From positions 57,979 to 121,978 of the forward strand of contig CANRCB010000002.1 of the NCBI GenBank assembly GCA_947629015.1: a stretch of 64,000 nucleotides of DNA. Direction: 5' to 3'. The translations under genes and the position numbers were made by a program. The notes below the pieces were generated by a model. The model made no database searches. It saw only the letters and a program-made list of their open reading frames with translations, and had not been told where the DNA came from. This stretch comes from an uncultured Gemmiger sp. Its GTDB lineage: Bacteria > Bacillota > Clostridia > Oscillospirales > Ruminococcaceae. Shown one piece after another: positions 25,545 through 34,425 of the stretch; positions within the stretch are counted from its first letter, which is position 1, and every line of letters begins with the position of its first letter.

Positions 25545-26459
25545 TTAAACCTCCTTATCGTGCTTGAGCACAAGATCCAGCAGCACATTGATCAGCATAA
25601 TGAACAGGAACAACACCAGCCCGATGGAAAACAAAGCCTGACGCTGTAAACTCCCCTCAGCGGAGTAATTCAGTTCGATGGCAATGCCGGTCGTCAGGAA
25701 ACGGACGCTTTTTGTCAAGGCAGGCATATTGGCGACGTTGCCAGCCACCATTAAAATGGCCATCGCCTCGCCGATCGCGCGTCCGATGCCGAGCACCACG
25801 GCCGCCGCAATACCGCTTTTGGCCGCAGGGACAGATACGCGGAAATAAGTTTCAAGATCGGTGGCACCCAATGCCAGCGAGGCTTCTTCATACTCTTTTG
25901 GTACGGCGGCCAGAGCGGTTTCCGAAAGATTGATGATGGACGGCAGGATCATCACCGCCAGCACAAGGATGGCGGCGAGCAGGCTGTCGCCAGCCGGCAG
26001 ATGCAGCGCATCGCGCAGCCACGGCACCAAAACGATCATGCCGACCAGGCCGTAAACGACCGATGGGATACCGGCCAGCAGCGACACGGCAGGGCGCACC
26101 ACATCGGCCAAACGTCTTGGGGCTACTTTTGCAAGGAATACGGCGGTCAAAAAACCTACCGGCACACCGAGCAGGACAGCGCCAGCGGTGCCCCAAACAG
26201 AGGTCAAGATCAGAGGGAGGATACCGAATTGTCCCTGCCCGGCTGCCCATGTGCTGCCGAGCAGAAAATCAAACAGCCCGATTTGGCGGATAGCAGGCAG
26301 GCCGGACAGGACGAGGTAGACGGTGATCAGCAATACAAAACCGACAGCGACCAGCCCGCAGAGAAAAAACACGGCCTGCATACAGCGCTCCACCGCCTTG
26401 GCGGACAAAGGGCTCTTGCGTGTATCTTTGCCCATCAAAATGCGTGTGACCCGTTTCAT
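25545..26459 (-). CDS. pstC: Phosphate ABC transporter permease PstC
   Basis: 304 residues with six to seven hydrophobic helices; LAGIPSVVYGLVGMIVLVPW and the EAA-type loop YEEASLALGATDLETYFRV are diagnostic. The start MKRVTRILMG follows AAAAGGGGA; a longer open frame lacks a ribosome binding site and would run through the intergenic hairpin. Confidence 0.94.
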   Translation of the reverse strand: MKRVTRILMGKDTRKSPLSAKAVERCMQAVFFLCGLVAVGFVLLITVYLVLSGLPAIRQIGLFDFLLGSTWAAGQGQFGILPLILTSVWGTAGAVLLGVPVGFLTAVFLAKVAPRRLADVVRPAVSLLAGIPSVVYGLVGMIVLVPWLRDALHLPAGDSLLAAILVLAVMILPSIINLSETALAAVPKEYEEASLALGATDLETYFRVSVPAAKSGIAAAVVLGIGRAIGEAMAILMVAGNVANMPALTKSVRFLTTGIAIELNYSAEGSLQRQALFSIGLVLFLFIMLINVLLDLVLKHDKEV

Positions 26460-26496
26460 AAAGGTCCCCTTTTCACAACATACAGCGTTCGTATGG

Positions 26497-26539
26497 CGCA
26501 GGGCACACCCCGCCAAATGATGTCGGAGTGTGCCTTGCG
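26497..26539 (-). other. Intercistronic hairpin between pstS and pstC
   Basis: Arms CGCAGGGCACAC and GTGTGCCTTGCG with one wobble pair and a 19-base loop, in the 97-base pstS-pstC gap. There is no T-run. It probably protects the pstS message 3' end and so favours more PstS than transporter, as is known for binding-protein genes. Confidence 0.55.
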
Positions 26540-26556
26540 GGTCGAAAGGATACAAG

Positions 26557-27465
26557 TCAATTCGGTGCAACGGCGCCGGCTGCGGCAATGGTTTCGGCCA
26601 CATCGGGGCTGGTGGCATATTCAAGGAAAGCCTGTGCCGCCGGGGAAAGCTCTACACCGTCTTTGGTGACCATCAGAAACGGGCGCTGGATCGCATAGCT
26701 GCCATCCTTTACGGTGGCTTCGGTGGGAGTCACGCCGCCTACGGCCACAGCCTTGACGCTGTCATCCACAGCGGACAGGGAGGCATAGCCGATGGCATTG
26801 GCGTTGCCAGCCACATTGCCGATGACATCACCGGTGGAACCGTATTCGTTGGTGTAGGCGCATTCGCCCTCGACGCCAACGATCTCCTCAAAAGCGGAGC
26901 GGGTGCCGGAACCGTCCTCACGTCCGTAAACTGCGATGGGCGCATCATCCCCGCCGAGCTCGCTCCAGTTGGAAACCTTGCCGGTATAGATGTCAGCGAT
27001 CTGCTCGACGGTCAGATCCGCAACACCATTTTCCGGGTTGACGATAACGGCCACGCCGTCCAGCGCCACTACATGGGCCACTGCCCCTTGCTCGGTCTCG
27101 CTGTCTTTGAGCTCACGGCTGGACAGGCCAATGTCACAGGTGCCGGCCAGCACACCTTCAATGCCGGACCCTGACCCCGTGCCGGAATAATTGACGGTAA
27201 CGCCGGGCTGGACCTCGCGGTATGTTTCGGTCAAAACGCCCATGACGTCAGCCATTGAGGTGGAGCCGTCCGTGTTGACCGTGCCGCTCAATTCGGCGGT
27301 GCCGGTGGTTTCGACGGGGGCGCTGTCCCCGGTATCGTTCTCAGAGGCAGTGTCGGCAGGGGCAGTGACGGCGGCCGGTGCAGCAGACTGGCCGCAGGCG
27401 GCCAACGCTGCACACAGCACCAGGGCCGCCATTACGGGGGCAAAAGCGCGGTAAATGGTTTTCAT
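26557..27465 (-). CDS. pstS: Phosphate-binding lipoprotein PstS
   Basis: 302 residues. A lipoprotein signal peptide ends in LAACG (Cys24), followed by an Ala/Thr/Asp-rich linker to about residue 60. The periplasmic-binding-protein domain has TDGSTSM, SGTGSGSGIEG and GREDGSGTRSAFEE, matching PstS phosphate contacts. It captures phosphate outside the membrane for PstCAB. AAGGAG precedes the ATG. First gene of the operon, with tandem Pho-box-like hexamers 90-130 bases upstream. Confidence 0.93.
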   Translation of the reverse strand: MKTIYRAFAPVMAALVLCAALAACGQSAAPAAVTAPADTASENDTGDSAPVETTGTAELSGTVNTDGSTSMADVMGVLTETYREVQPGVTVNYSGTGSGSGIEGVLAGTCDIGLSSRELKDSETEQGAVAHVVALDGVAVIVNPENGVADLTVEQIADIYTGKVSNWSELGGDDAPIAVYGREDGSGTRSAFEEIVGVEGECAYTNEYGSTGDVIGNVAGNANAIGYASLSAVDDSVKAVAVGGVTPTEATVKDGSYAIQRPFLMVTKDGVELSPAAQAFLEYATSPDVAETIAAAGAVAPN

Positions 27466-27555
27466 ACTTTCTCTACTCCTTATACAAGCTGCTAATCATT
27501 CTGCAGCGATTTTGCGGGCGTATCATCACCCGCAAAACCAGCATACAACGCAGAT

Positions 27556-27595
27556 TGTAAAGTCTGCTATCCTGCTTTCTTAAAATTCTTGTAAA
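27556..27595 (-). promoter_or_regulatory. Pho-box-like repeats upstream of pstS
   Basis: On the minus strand TTTACA (complement of 27590-27595), TTTAAG (27579-27584) and TTTACA (27556-27561) start 11 and 23 bases apart, about one and two helical turns. PhoP boxes in Bacillus are TT(A/T/C)ACA-type hexamers with 11-bp periodicity. Position upstream of pstS fits; binding is inferred. Confidence 0.5.
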
Positions 27596-27626
27596 ATCCC
27601 TTTTGGCGATACGGCTTTGCAAACAT

Positions 27627-27670
27627 TTTACCTGACCGTGATAGAGGACTTTACATACCGACGTTATACT
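27627..27670 (+). promoter_or_regulatory. Pho-box-like repeats and -10 for the divergent membrane-protein gene
   Basis: TTTACC (27627-27632) and TTTACA (27650-27655), 23 bases apart, sit 9 bases upstream of TATACT (27665-27670), without a good -35. PhoP-dependent promoters are typically like this: boxes just upstream of the -10 replacing a -35. Confidence 0.45.
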
Positions 27671-27730
27671 GAAATCAGTACCGGCTGTGATCACAATACA
27701 GGAACCTTTGGCTTGCATAAGGAGAGCGAT

Positions 27731-28066
27731 ATGGCATATACAATAGGACTTTGCGCTCCGCAAAGTGCGCAGAAAGCAAAGCGTCGTCATGTGCGTCGTG
27801 CGCTGCGTGTGGCCCCGGAAACCAAAATCACGATCATCGGCGTTCTGTTTCTGGCTGCTCTGGTCAGCATGAGCATTGTGACAGCCGTGCTTTCAGTTCT
27901 TGGGCCTGGCGGGGACGCCGGACAGGAAATCATGGGGATCGTCGTTGTGGCTGGCCTTGGTCTGATGCTGGGCTGCGCTGTGTGGCTGGTCCACACCATC
28001 GCAAAGTTACCCAAGGAACCGCTTGGCCGTATTTACCGAGGCGCTGCCCATAAAAGGCTTCCATAA
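27731..28066 (+). CDS. 111-aa membrane protein, candidate new Pho-regulon member
   Basis: A basic N-terminus (about residues 10-35, with KAKRRHVRRALRV) precedes two membrane helices (about 37-60 and 70-95), with a short basic tail. I recognise no family. AAGGAG lies 7 bases before the ATG. It is divergent from pstS and has its own hexamer repeats like those before pstS, so phosphate-controlled expression is a fair inference. It could modulate the transporter or PhoR in the membrane. Confidence 0.6.
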   Translation: MAYTIGLCAPQSAQKAKRRHVRRALRVAPETKITIIGVLFLAALVSMSIVTAVLSVLGPGGDAGQEIMGIVVVAGLGLMLGCAVWLVHTIAKLPKEPLGRIYRGAAHKRLP

Positions 28067-28226
28067 AGACAGGTAGGCCATCCCTTATTTGCAAAACTGG
28101 CAAGCAATGCGTGTGTATATACACACACCCGCCGCGGGGGAATCTGGTTCACAGATTTCCCCGCTGCTTTTGCTTGTTGGGGGCAAGGCCCCCAATCCCC
28201 AAATCAGCCCCGGCGGGGCTGGCTGC

Positions 28227-28267
28227 GCGAAACAACTTCGTGCCAATTTGGCACGAAGTTGTTTCGC
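28227..28267. repeat. 41-bp near-perfect palindrome
   Basis: 20-bp perfect arms starting GCGAAACAACTTCG, with a single central base. The core is GCCAA-T-TTGGC. Two related palindromes with the same core lie at 28374-28402 and 28857-28885. The 28067-28439 stretch holds no gene: besides these it contains an 18-bp GTGTGTATATACACAC-type palindrome at 28111 and a GC-rich stem at about 28208. Confidence 0.7.
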
Positions 28268-28373
28268 TTCGTTCATACGATGATTTATCTTTGAGAAAGT
28301 GCGTTTTTCGTGCCAAACAGCGAACCGCAGAAACACACAAACGGCACATTTCTTATCGAACCACGGCGCAAAT

Positions 28374-28404
28374 AAAATTGTGGCCAAGTTGGCCACAATT
28401 TTTT
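28374..28404. terminator. Bidirectional terminator-like palindrome before tnpV
   Basis: Arms AAAATTGTGGCCAA and TTGGCCACAATTTT around one base, with further T's on the plus strand. Shares the GGCCAA/TTGGCC core with the other palindromes flanking tnpV. Confidence 0.6.
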
Positions 28405-28439
28405 CTGCCGGTGTTGACAATGGGGAAAAATCGCTATCC

Positions 28440-28468
28440 TTGACGGTGTTCCTTTTGCCCGGTATGCT
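28440..28468 (+). promoter_or_regulatory. Promoter of tnpV
   Basis: TTGACG, 17-base spacer, TATGCT, 33 bases before the GTG start. Confidence 0.7.
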
Positions 28469-28501
28469 GGTATCCACACAAAAGCGAAAGGAGCGATCCC
28501 C

Positions 28502-28858
28502 GTGAAAAACACCTTGACCTATCGCCGCAACGGTGACTACTTTATCCCCAATCTGACCGTGCCCGACCCGACCCCGGCCCCGCTCGGCAAATACGGCCTG
28601 ATGCGCCGGGCATTTCTGCAACAGCACCGACCCACCACCTACACCATCATGCTGCTGACCGGCACCCTGACCGCACATCTGACGGAAACCGACAGAGCAG
28701 CACAGCAGCGGCTGGACATCCTGATGCCCGCGCTGGCAAAGGCGGCCGGGGCAACAGAAGCCCTCAAAGCCAGCGACCCCATGCGTTGGGCAGGGCTGAT
28801 GAATACCTGCAAAGCGCAAGCGGAGGAAATGATTTTTGACGAACTTGTGTACAAATAA
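28502..28858 (+). CDS. tnpV: TnpV-type transposon-encoded protein
   Basis: 118 residues with a GTG start after AAAGGAG. NGDYFIPNLTVP, LGKYGLMRRAFLQQHRP and NTCKAQAEEMIFDELVY match TnpV of Tn4451-type elements. The molecular role is unknown; it accompanies large serine recombinases. It has its own promoter and ends in a palindrome that overlaps the stop codon. Confidence 0.85.
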   Translation: MKNTLTYRRNGDYFIPNLTVPDPTPAPLGKYGLMRRAFLQQHRPTTYTIMLLTGTLTAHLTETDRAAQQRLDILMPALAKAAGATEALKASDPMRWAGLMNTCKAQAEEMIFDELVYK

Positions 28859-28885
28859 AATTCTGGCCAATTTGGCCGGAATTTT
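28857..28885. terminator. Palindrome at the tnpV stop
   Basis: Arms AAAATTCTGGCCAA and TTGGCCGGAATTTT with one wobble and a 1-base centre. A/T tracts on both sides make it a two-way terminator candidate; its core repeats that of 28227 and 28374. Confidence 0.6.
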
Positions 28886-28961
28886 CACAAAGTGAAACCC
28901 GCATATTCAGCGTTTCTATGTGCTGGGTAATAGAGAAGAAAATCTTGGAGGTGGCAAGAAA

Positions 28962-30422
28962 ATGAATACCGTGATTTACGCCCGATACAGCAGCGACAAC
29001 CAGCGCGAGGAATCCATCGAGGGCCAGCTGCGCGAGTGCAAAGAATACGCCGACCGCAACGGCATGACCGTCATCGGCACCTACATAGACCGCGCCCTTT
29101 CGGCCAAGACCGATGACCGCCCGCAATTCCAGAAAATGATAAAAGACAGCAACACCCACAAGTTTGAGATCGTGTTGGTGTGGAAACTCGACCGCTTTTC
29201 CCGCAACCGCTACGATTCGGCTTTTTACAAGCGCAAGCTGTTGCAAAACCGGGTCAAGGTGGTGTCGGCCACCGAGCCGATCTCCAACACGCCGGAGGGC
29301 ATCATGCTGGAAAGTTTGCTTGAGGGGATGGCGGAGTATTATTCGGCGGAACTGGCGGAAAAGGTGAGCCGCGGTCATAAGGAAAATGCGCTCAAGGCCA
29401 AATTCAACGGCGGCATCGTGCCGCTGGGGTATCGTATCGACGGCGAGAGGCATTACCAGATCGACCCGGCCACCGCGCCCATCGTACAAGAAGCGTTCCG
29501 GCGTTATGCCGAGGGCGAGAGCATCAAGGAACTGTGGACTTCTTTCAACAAAAGGGGGATACGAACCGGCTTGGGAAAACCATTCACCAAGAGCAGCTTT
29601 CAGAATATGCTCAAAAACCGCCGCTATCTGGGCGAGTACCGCTACAAGGACGTTATCACGCCGGGGGCCTTTCCCGCTCTTATCGAACCGGCATTGTTTG
29701 ACAAGGTGCAGCGCCGCTGCGATCGGAACAAAAGAGCGCCAGCGCATACCAAGACGGAGGTCAATTTCCTGTTGACCACCAAAGCCTTTTGCGGCAAGTG
29801 CGGGGCCATGCTCTGCGGCGAGAGCGGCAGAAGCCACACCGGGGCGGTGCATTACTATTACAAGTGCGGTAACCACAAGCGCAATGGCGGCGCTGCCTGT
29901 AATTTGAGAGCCGTGCGCAAAGAGCCGCTGGAGCGGTTTGTGGTGCGCGTGGCGGTGGAGCGGGTATTGTGTGATGAAACCATTGACCGGCTGACCAAGC
30001 TGCTGTTGGAGGATCAGAAACGGGAAAACACCCGCCTGCCGGTGCTGCAAACGGACTTGAAGGACGTGGAGCGGCGTATCGCCAACATGGTCGCGGCCAT
30101 CGAGCAGGGCATCATCACCCCGGCCACAAAGCAGCGGCTTGACGAACTGGAAGAACGGCGCAAGGAACTGGAAATCAGCATCTTGCAGGAGCAGATCGAA
30201 AAGCCGCCGATCACCAAGGAGCAGATTTTGTTTTGGTTTGACCGATTCCGCAAGGGCAATCAGAACGACCCGGTGTATCAGCAGCAAATCATTGACTGCT
30301 TTGTAAACTCGGTCTATGTGTTTGATGATAAGGTTGTTGTGAATTTCAACTACAAGGAGGGCGACAGGCTCGTATCTCTGCAAGAGGTCTTGGGTTCGAT
30401 TTTAGATGGTAATGCTCCATAG
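28962..30422 (+). CDS. Large serine recombinase (TnpX-like)
   Basis: 486 residues. The resolvase domain has catalytic Ser10 (YARYSSDNQ) and arginines in WKLDRFSRNRYDS. A recombinase domain (about 165-270, GIVPLGYRIDGERHYQIDP) is followed by a zinc ribbon (CGKCGAML ... YKCGNHKRNGGAAC) and a coiled-coil segment (about 360-420). This is the enzyme type that excises and inserts Tn4451-like elements and phage. GGAGGT lies 9 bases before the ATG; an upstream in-frame ATG has no ribosome binding site. Its last codons run into the presumed right end of the island. Confidence 0.92.
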   Translation: MNTVIYARYSSDNQREESIEGQLRECKEYADRNGMTVIGTYIDRALSAKTDDRPQFQKMIKDSNTHKFEIVLVWKLDRFSRNRYDSAFYKRKLLQNRVKVVSATEPISNTPEGIMLESLLEGMAEYYSAELAEKVSRGHKENALKAKFNGGIVPLGYRIDGERHYQIDPATAPIVQEAFRRYAEGESIKELWTSFNKRGIRTGLGKPFTKSSFQNMLKNRRYLGEYRYKDVITPGAFPALIEPALFDKVQRRCDRNKRAPAHTKTEVNFLLTTKAFCGKCGAMLCGESGRSHTGAVHYYYKCGNHKRNGGAACNLRAVRKEPLERFVVRVAVERVLCDETIDRLTKLLLEDQKRENTRLPVLQTDLKDVERRIANMVAAIEQGIITPATKQRLDELEERRKELEISILQEQIEKPPITKEQILFWFDRFRKGNQNDPVYQQQIIDCFVNSVYVFDDKVVVNFNYKEGDRLVSLQEVLGSILDGNAP

Positions 30423-30457
30423 GCAAGCCCCCGGTGCAACAGCACCGGGGGCTTGCC
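30422..30457. terminator. Hairpin after the recombinase gene
   Basis: 15-bp arms GGCAAGCCCCCGGTG and complement with a 6-base loop, directly after the stop. The following 185 bases (30458-30642) hold no gene I can support; they contain a 14-base match, inverted, to the tRNA-Ala T-arm region (30466-30479). Confidence 0.65.
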
Positions 30458-30642
30458 TATGGACGGAGGGATTCGAACACACCGAGCCGCAGCGAGGCGT
30501 TTCGGAGCGCAAGCTCTGGGCTCTGCCCAGGGCCAAGCGCCCGAAGGGCGGCACTTGGCGCGGAGATGCCCGTGCCGGCGGTAAAGAGGGCAACCGCTTT
30601 CCACCGCCTGACGATGTGCCGGAGCCGACAGTCTCTTTCGTT

Positions 30643-30990
30643 TCATTGCAGCCTTCCGACCTGTGTGTCATCCTTCCACACATCCTTGGCCAGGCGGAAC
30701 ACGGCCCACGCCTTGGGCCAGCCGACATAAAAGCCGACATGGGTCACGATGGCGGCGATCTCCGACCGGGTAACGCCGTGGGCCTTGGCATTCTCCAGAT
30801 GGTAGACGAGCGAGGAATCGGTGACGCCGGAGCTCATCAGGGCAACGACCGTTAAAATGCAGCGGGTCTTGAGGTCGATATCCTGGTTGTTCCAGTTTTC
30901 GCCAAAGAGGACGTCGTCGTTGAAATGGGCAAAATCCGGCGCGAAATCGCCGAGCTGATCCCTGCCCGCGGTCTGGGTGATCTTTTCCAT
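30643..30990 (-). CDS. Carboxymuconolactone decarboxylase-like (AhpD-fold) protein
   Basis: 115 residues. The helical CMD domain is recognisable from DLKTRCILTVVALMSSG, LENAKAHGVTRSEIAAIVTH and VGWPKAWAVF. The CxxC of AhpD peroxidases is absent, so it is closer to the gamma-carboxymuconolactone decarboxylase-type proteins that accompany flavodoxins and reductases. AAAGGAGAT precedes the ATG. It lies 29 bases after the flavodoxin gene and is presumably cotranscribed, suggesting a redox or detoxification role. Confidence 0.82.
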   Translation of the reverse strand: MEKITQTAGRDQLGDFAPDFAHFNDDVLFGENWNNQDIDLKTRCILTVVALMSSGVTDSSLVYHLENAKAHGVTRSEIAAIVTHVGFYVGWPKAWAVFRLAKDVWKDDTQVGRLQ

Positions 30991-31019
30991 GGTAGATTAT
31001 CTCCTTTATCTTGATTTGT

Positions 31020-31499
31020 TTACAGCACCGTCTCGGCCCAAGCCTTGAGGCCGGCCGCCGTCTGCCGGCCGTTGAGCAGCTTGCCCTCGACGATGACGGC
31101 ATCCGCCGCCACCGAGGATCTGAGCCCCGCTACAGTGTTGCCGAAGCCGCTGCCGCCGGAGGTGGCAAACAGCACGATCTTCTTGCCGGAAAAATCATAG
31201 CTTTCCAAAAAGCTGTTGATGATGGTCGGGGCCACATACCACCAGATGGGAAAGCCCAGCAGGACGGTGTCATAGGCCGCGACATTGGCGTCACGGTCGG
31301 CCAGAGCAGGGCGGCTCGATTTGTCGTTCATCTCCACCGAGCTGCGGGATTTTTTGTCCATCCAGTTGAGGTCGGCCTTTGTATAGGTCACCGCGGGCTT
31401 GATCTCATAAAGGTCAGCGCCCACCGCCTGCGCCAATTCCTTTGCCACCCGCGCCGTCGTACCGCCGGCGCTGAAATACGCTACCAATGTTTTGCTCAT
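31020..31499 (-). CDS. Flavodoxin
   Basis: 159 residues. The FMN phosphate loop is VAYFSAGGTTARVA, with the isoalloxazine-binding GFPIWWYVAP and FATSGGSGFGNT loops. It is a short-chain flavodoxin-like protein that carries electrons or acts as a quinone reductase partner. AAAGGAG precedes the ATG. It is first in a two-gene unit with the CMD-like gene. Confidence 0.88.
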   Translation of the reverse strand: MSKTLVAYFSAGGTTARVAKELAQAVGADLYEIKPAVTYTKADLNWMDKKSRSSVEMNDKSSRPALADRDANVAAYDTVLLGFPIWWYVAPTIINSFLESYDFSGKKIVLFATSGGSGFGNTVAGLRSSVAADAVIVEGKLLNGRQTAAGLKAWAETVL

Positions 31500-31514
31500 A
31501 CTGCTTTCGCTCCT

Positions 31515-31634
31515 TTATAAAGATTTTCCAAGACGGTAAGGCTTGTGGGCTTGAGCCCCCAGCAGCTTTCCTGCGCAGCTATAGGTGATTTCGCAGATCG
31601 ACATGAATACATGATTGACGCCGGCCCGTTCCAT
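31515..31634 (-). pseudogene. Possible 3' remnant or leader ORF upstream of flavodoxin
   Basis: A 39-codon open stretch (begins MERAGVNHVF, ends LGKSL) between the dnaK terminator and the flavodoxin gene. It has no ribosome binding site, and composition looks protein-like. It could be the tail of a deleted gene or chance. The flavodoxin promoter must lie in or before it. Confidence 0.25.
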
Positions 31635-31661
31635 CGCCGTCCGCACGGATCGAAAAGCGGG

Positions 31662-31702
31662 AAAGAAAAGCCCGCCGCCTGCGGCGAGGCAGCAGGGCGG
31701 GC
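31662..31702 (-). terminator. Terminator of the dnaK-like gene
   Basis: In the minus sense, stem GCCCGCC/GGCGGGC with an inner GC-rich loop, followed by TTTTCTTT; 20 bases past the stop. Confidence 0.7.
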
Positions 31703-31722
31703 GGCGGTTGCCGCCGGCCGAT

Positions 31723-33474
<1,752 letters not shown>

Positions 33475-33582
33475 GGCGGTGCCCCCTCCCCTTTTGGCGA
33501 TACTGTCTGTATTGTAGCGCAAAAAGTGCGGGGATATGTTGCAAAAACGTAAACTTTCCTGGACGCGGCGCGTATTTGCAAT

Positions 33583-33611
33583 TTGACGCCGCCGCCGAAA
33601 GATGGTACAAT
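33583..33611 (+). promoter_or_regulatory. Promoter of hisB
   Basis: TTGACG, 17-base spacer, TACAAT, 33 bases before the hisB start. Confidence 0.75.
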
Positions 33612-33644
33612 AGCTATTATGCCACGCAGAAAGGGGCCCTGCTT

Positions 33645-34232
33645 ATGCCGCGCAAAGCCACCGTTGTGCGCAACACGCGCGAGACGCGCATCTCCGTTAC
33701 CATCGACCTGGACGGCCGCGGGGCCGCCGACGTCCACACCGGCATCGGTTTTTTTGACCATATGCTGGACGGGTTTGCCCGCCACGGCCTGTTTGACCTT
33801 GCCGTACACTGTGACGGAGACCTGTTCGTGGACGGCCACCACACCATCGAGGATACCGGCATCGCGCTGGGCACCGCCATCCGGCAGGCATTGGGCGACA
33901 AGCGCGGCATCGCGCGGTTTGGCTCCTGCCTGCTGCCGATGGACGAGACGCTGTGCCTGTGCGCCGTCGACCTTTCCGGCCGGCCGTATTTTGTGTGGGA
34001 CGCGGCGTTCACGGCGCCCGCCTGCGGCGGCATGGACACCCAGATGGCACGGGAGTTCTTTTATGCGGTGAGCTACGCCGCCGCGATGGACGTGCACCTC
34101 AAGGTGCTGTACGGCGAGAACGACCACCACAAGCTGGAGGCGCTGTTCAAGGCCTTTGCCCGTGCGCTGGACGCCGCCACCCGCATCGACAGCCGCGTGG
34201 AGGGCGTCCCCTCGACCAAGGGGAGCCTGTGA
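33645..34232 (+). CDS. hisB: Imidazoleglycerol-phosphate dehydratase
   Basis: 195 residues, monofunctional. Metal-binding and active-site motifs are TGIGFFDHMLDGFARHG, DGHHTIEDTGIALG, RPYFVWDA and GENDHHKLEALFKAFARAL. It removes water from imidazole glycerol phosphate in histidine synthesis, in the cytoplasm. No other his gene is nearby, which is unusual because hisB normally sits in a his operon. It has its own promoter and is followed by a hairpin-forming repeat and glyA. Confidence 0.93.
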   Translation: MPRKATVVRNTRETRISVTIDLDGRGAADVHTGIGFFDHMLDGFARHGLFDLAVHCDGDLFVDGHHTIEDTGIALGTAIRQALGDKRGIARFGSCLLPMDETLCLCAVDLSGRPYFVWDAAFTAPACGGMDTQMAREFFYAVSYAAAMDVHLKVLYGENDHHKLEALFKAFARALDAATRIDSRVEGVPSTKGSL

Positions 34233-34235
34233 TCC

Positions 34236-34402
34236 AAAGTGGAATGTGGAGAGTTGAAAGTGGAGTGATGGTGTGCCTTGCGGGCACGGTTTAAAAAATC
34301 CTTTTCTCTCCACTTTCCACTCTCCACTTTCCACTCTCCACTCTCCACTTTCCACTCTCCACTTTCCACTCTCCACTTTCCACTTTCCAAACTCCACTTT
34401 TA
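34236..34402. repeat. Hairpin-forming intergenic repeat with a 14-bp tandem array, copy 1
   Basis: The left arm (34236-34266) is built from GTGGAGAGT-type words, the centre has a GTGCC/GGCAC hairpin followed by GGTTTAAAAAA, and the right arm is a tandem array of TCTCCACTTTCCAC: full copies at 34307, 34321, 34342, 34356 and 34370 and a half copy at 34335. The arms are complementary, so the RNA or single strand would form a long stem. A shorter sister copy lies at 46693-46790. Confidence 0.85.
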
Positions 34403-34425
34403 ATTTGTGAAAGGAGCCCGCATTC

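Larger units (their letters stand above)
18358..30460. mobile_element. Integrated Tn4451-like island carrying a phosphate uptake and sensing operon (limits approximate)
   Basis: About 12 kb bounded by tRNA-Ala on the left and by a TnpV gene plus a large serine recombinase on the right, and visibly richer in A/T than the flanks. The left part has tiny ORFs, two sigma-factor-like genes, an XRE regulator and a KTR zinc-ribbon protein, a set often found in Clostridial conjugative or mobilisable elements. The cargo is pstSCAB-phoU-phoP-phoR plus a 111-aa membrane protein. No relaxase or conjugation gene is visible, so it would need help to transfer. Possible ends are CATTACCA at 18356-18363 and its complement at 30407-30414; a GGGTTCGA direct repeat occurs at 18332-18339 and 30392-30399. 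Either boundary model is inference. Confidence 0.65.

Noticed and set aside
30458..30490. tRNA gene fragment on the minus strand after the recombinase
   Set aside because: The TTCGAATCCCTCC word is there, but no T-stem, anticodon arm or acceptor pairing can be drawn; kept only as a possible attachment remnant.
34307..34383. Array of short repeats considered as a CRISPR
   Set aside because: 14-bp units are directly adjacent with no spacers, and no cas genes are present.
34380..34425. Glycine riboswitch upstream of glyA
   Set aside because: The space is filled by the hairpin repeat; no aptamer core was seen.
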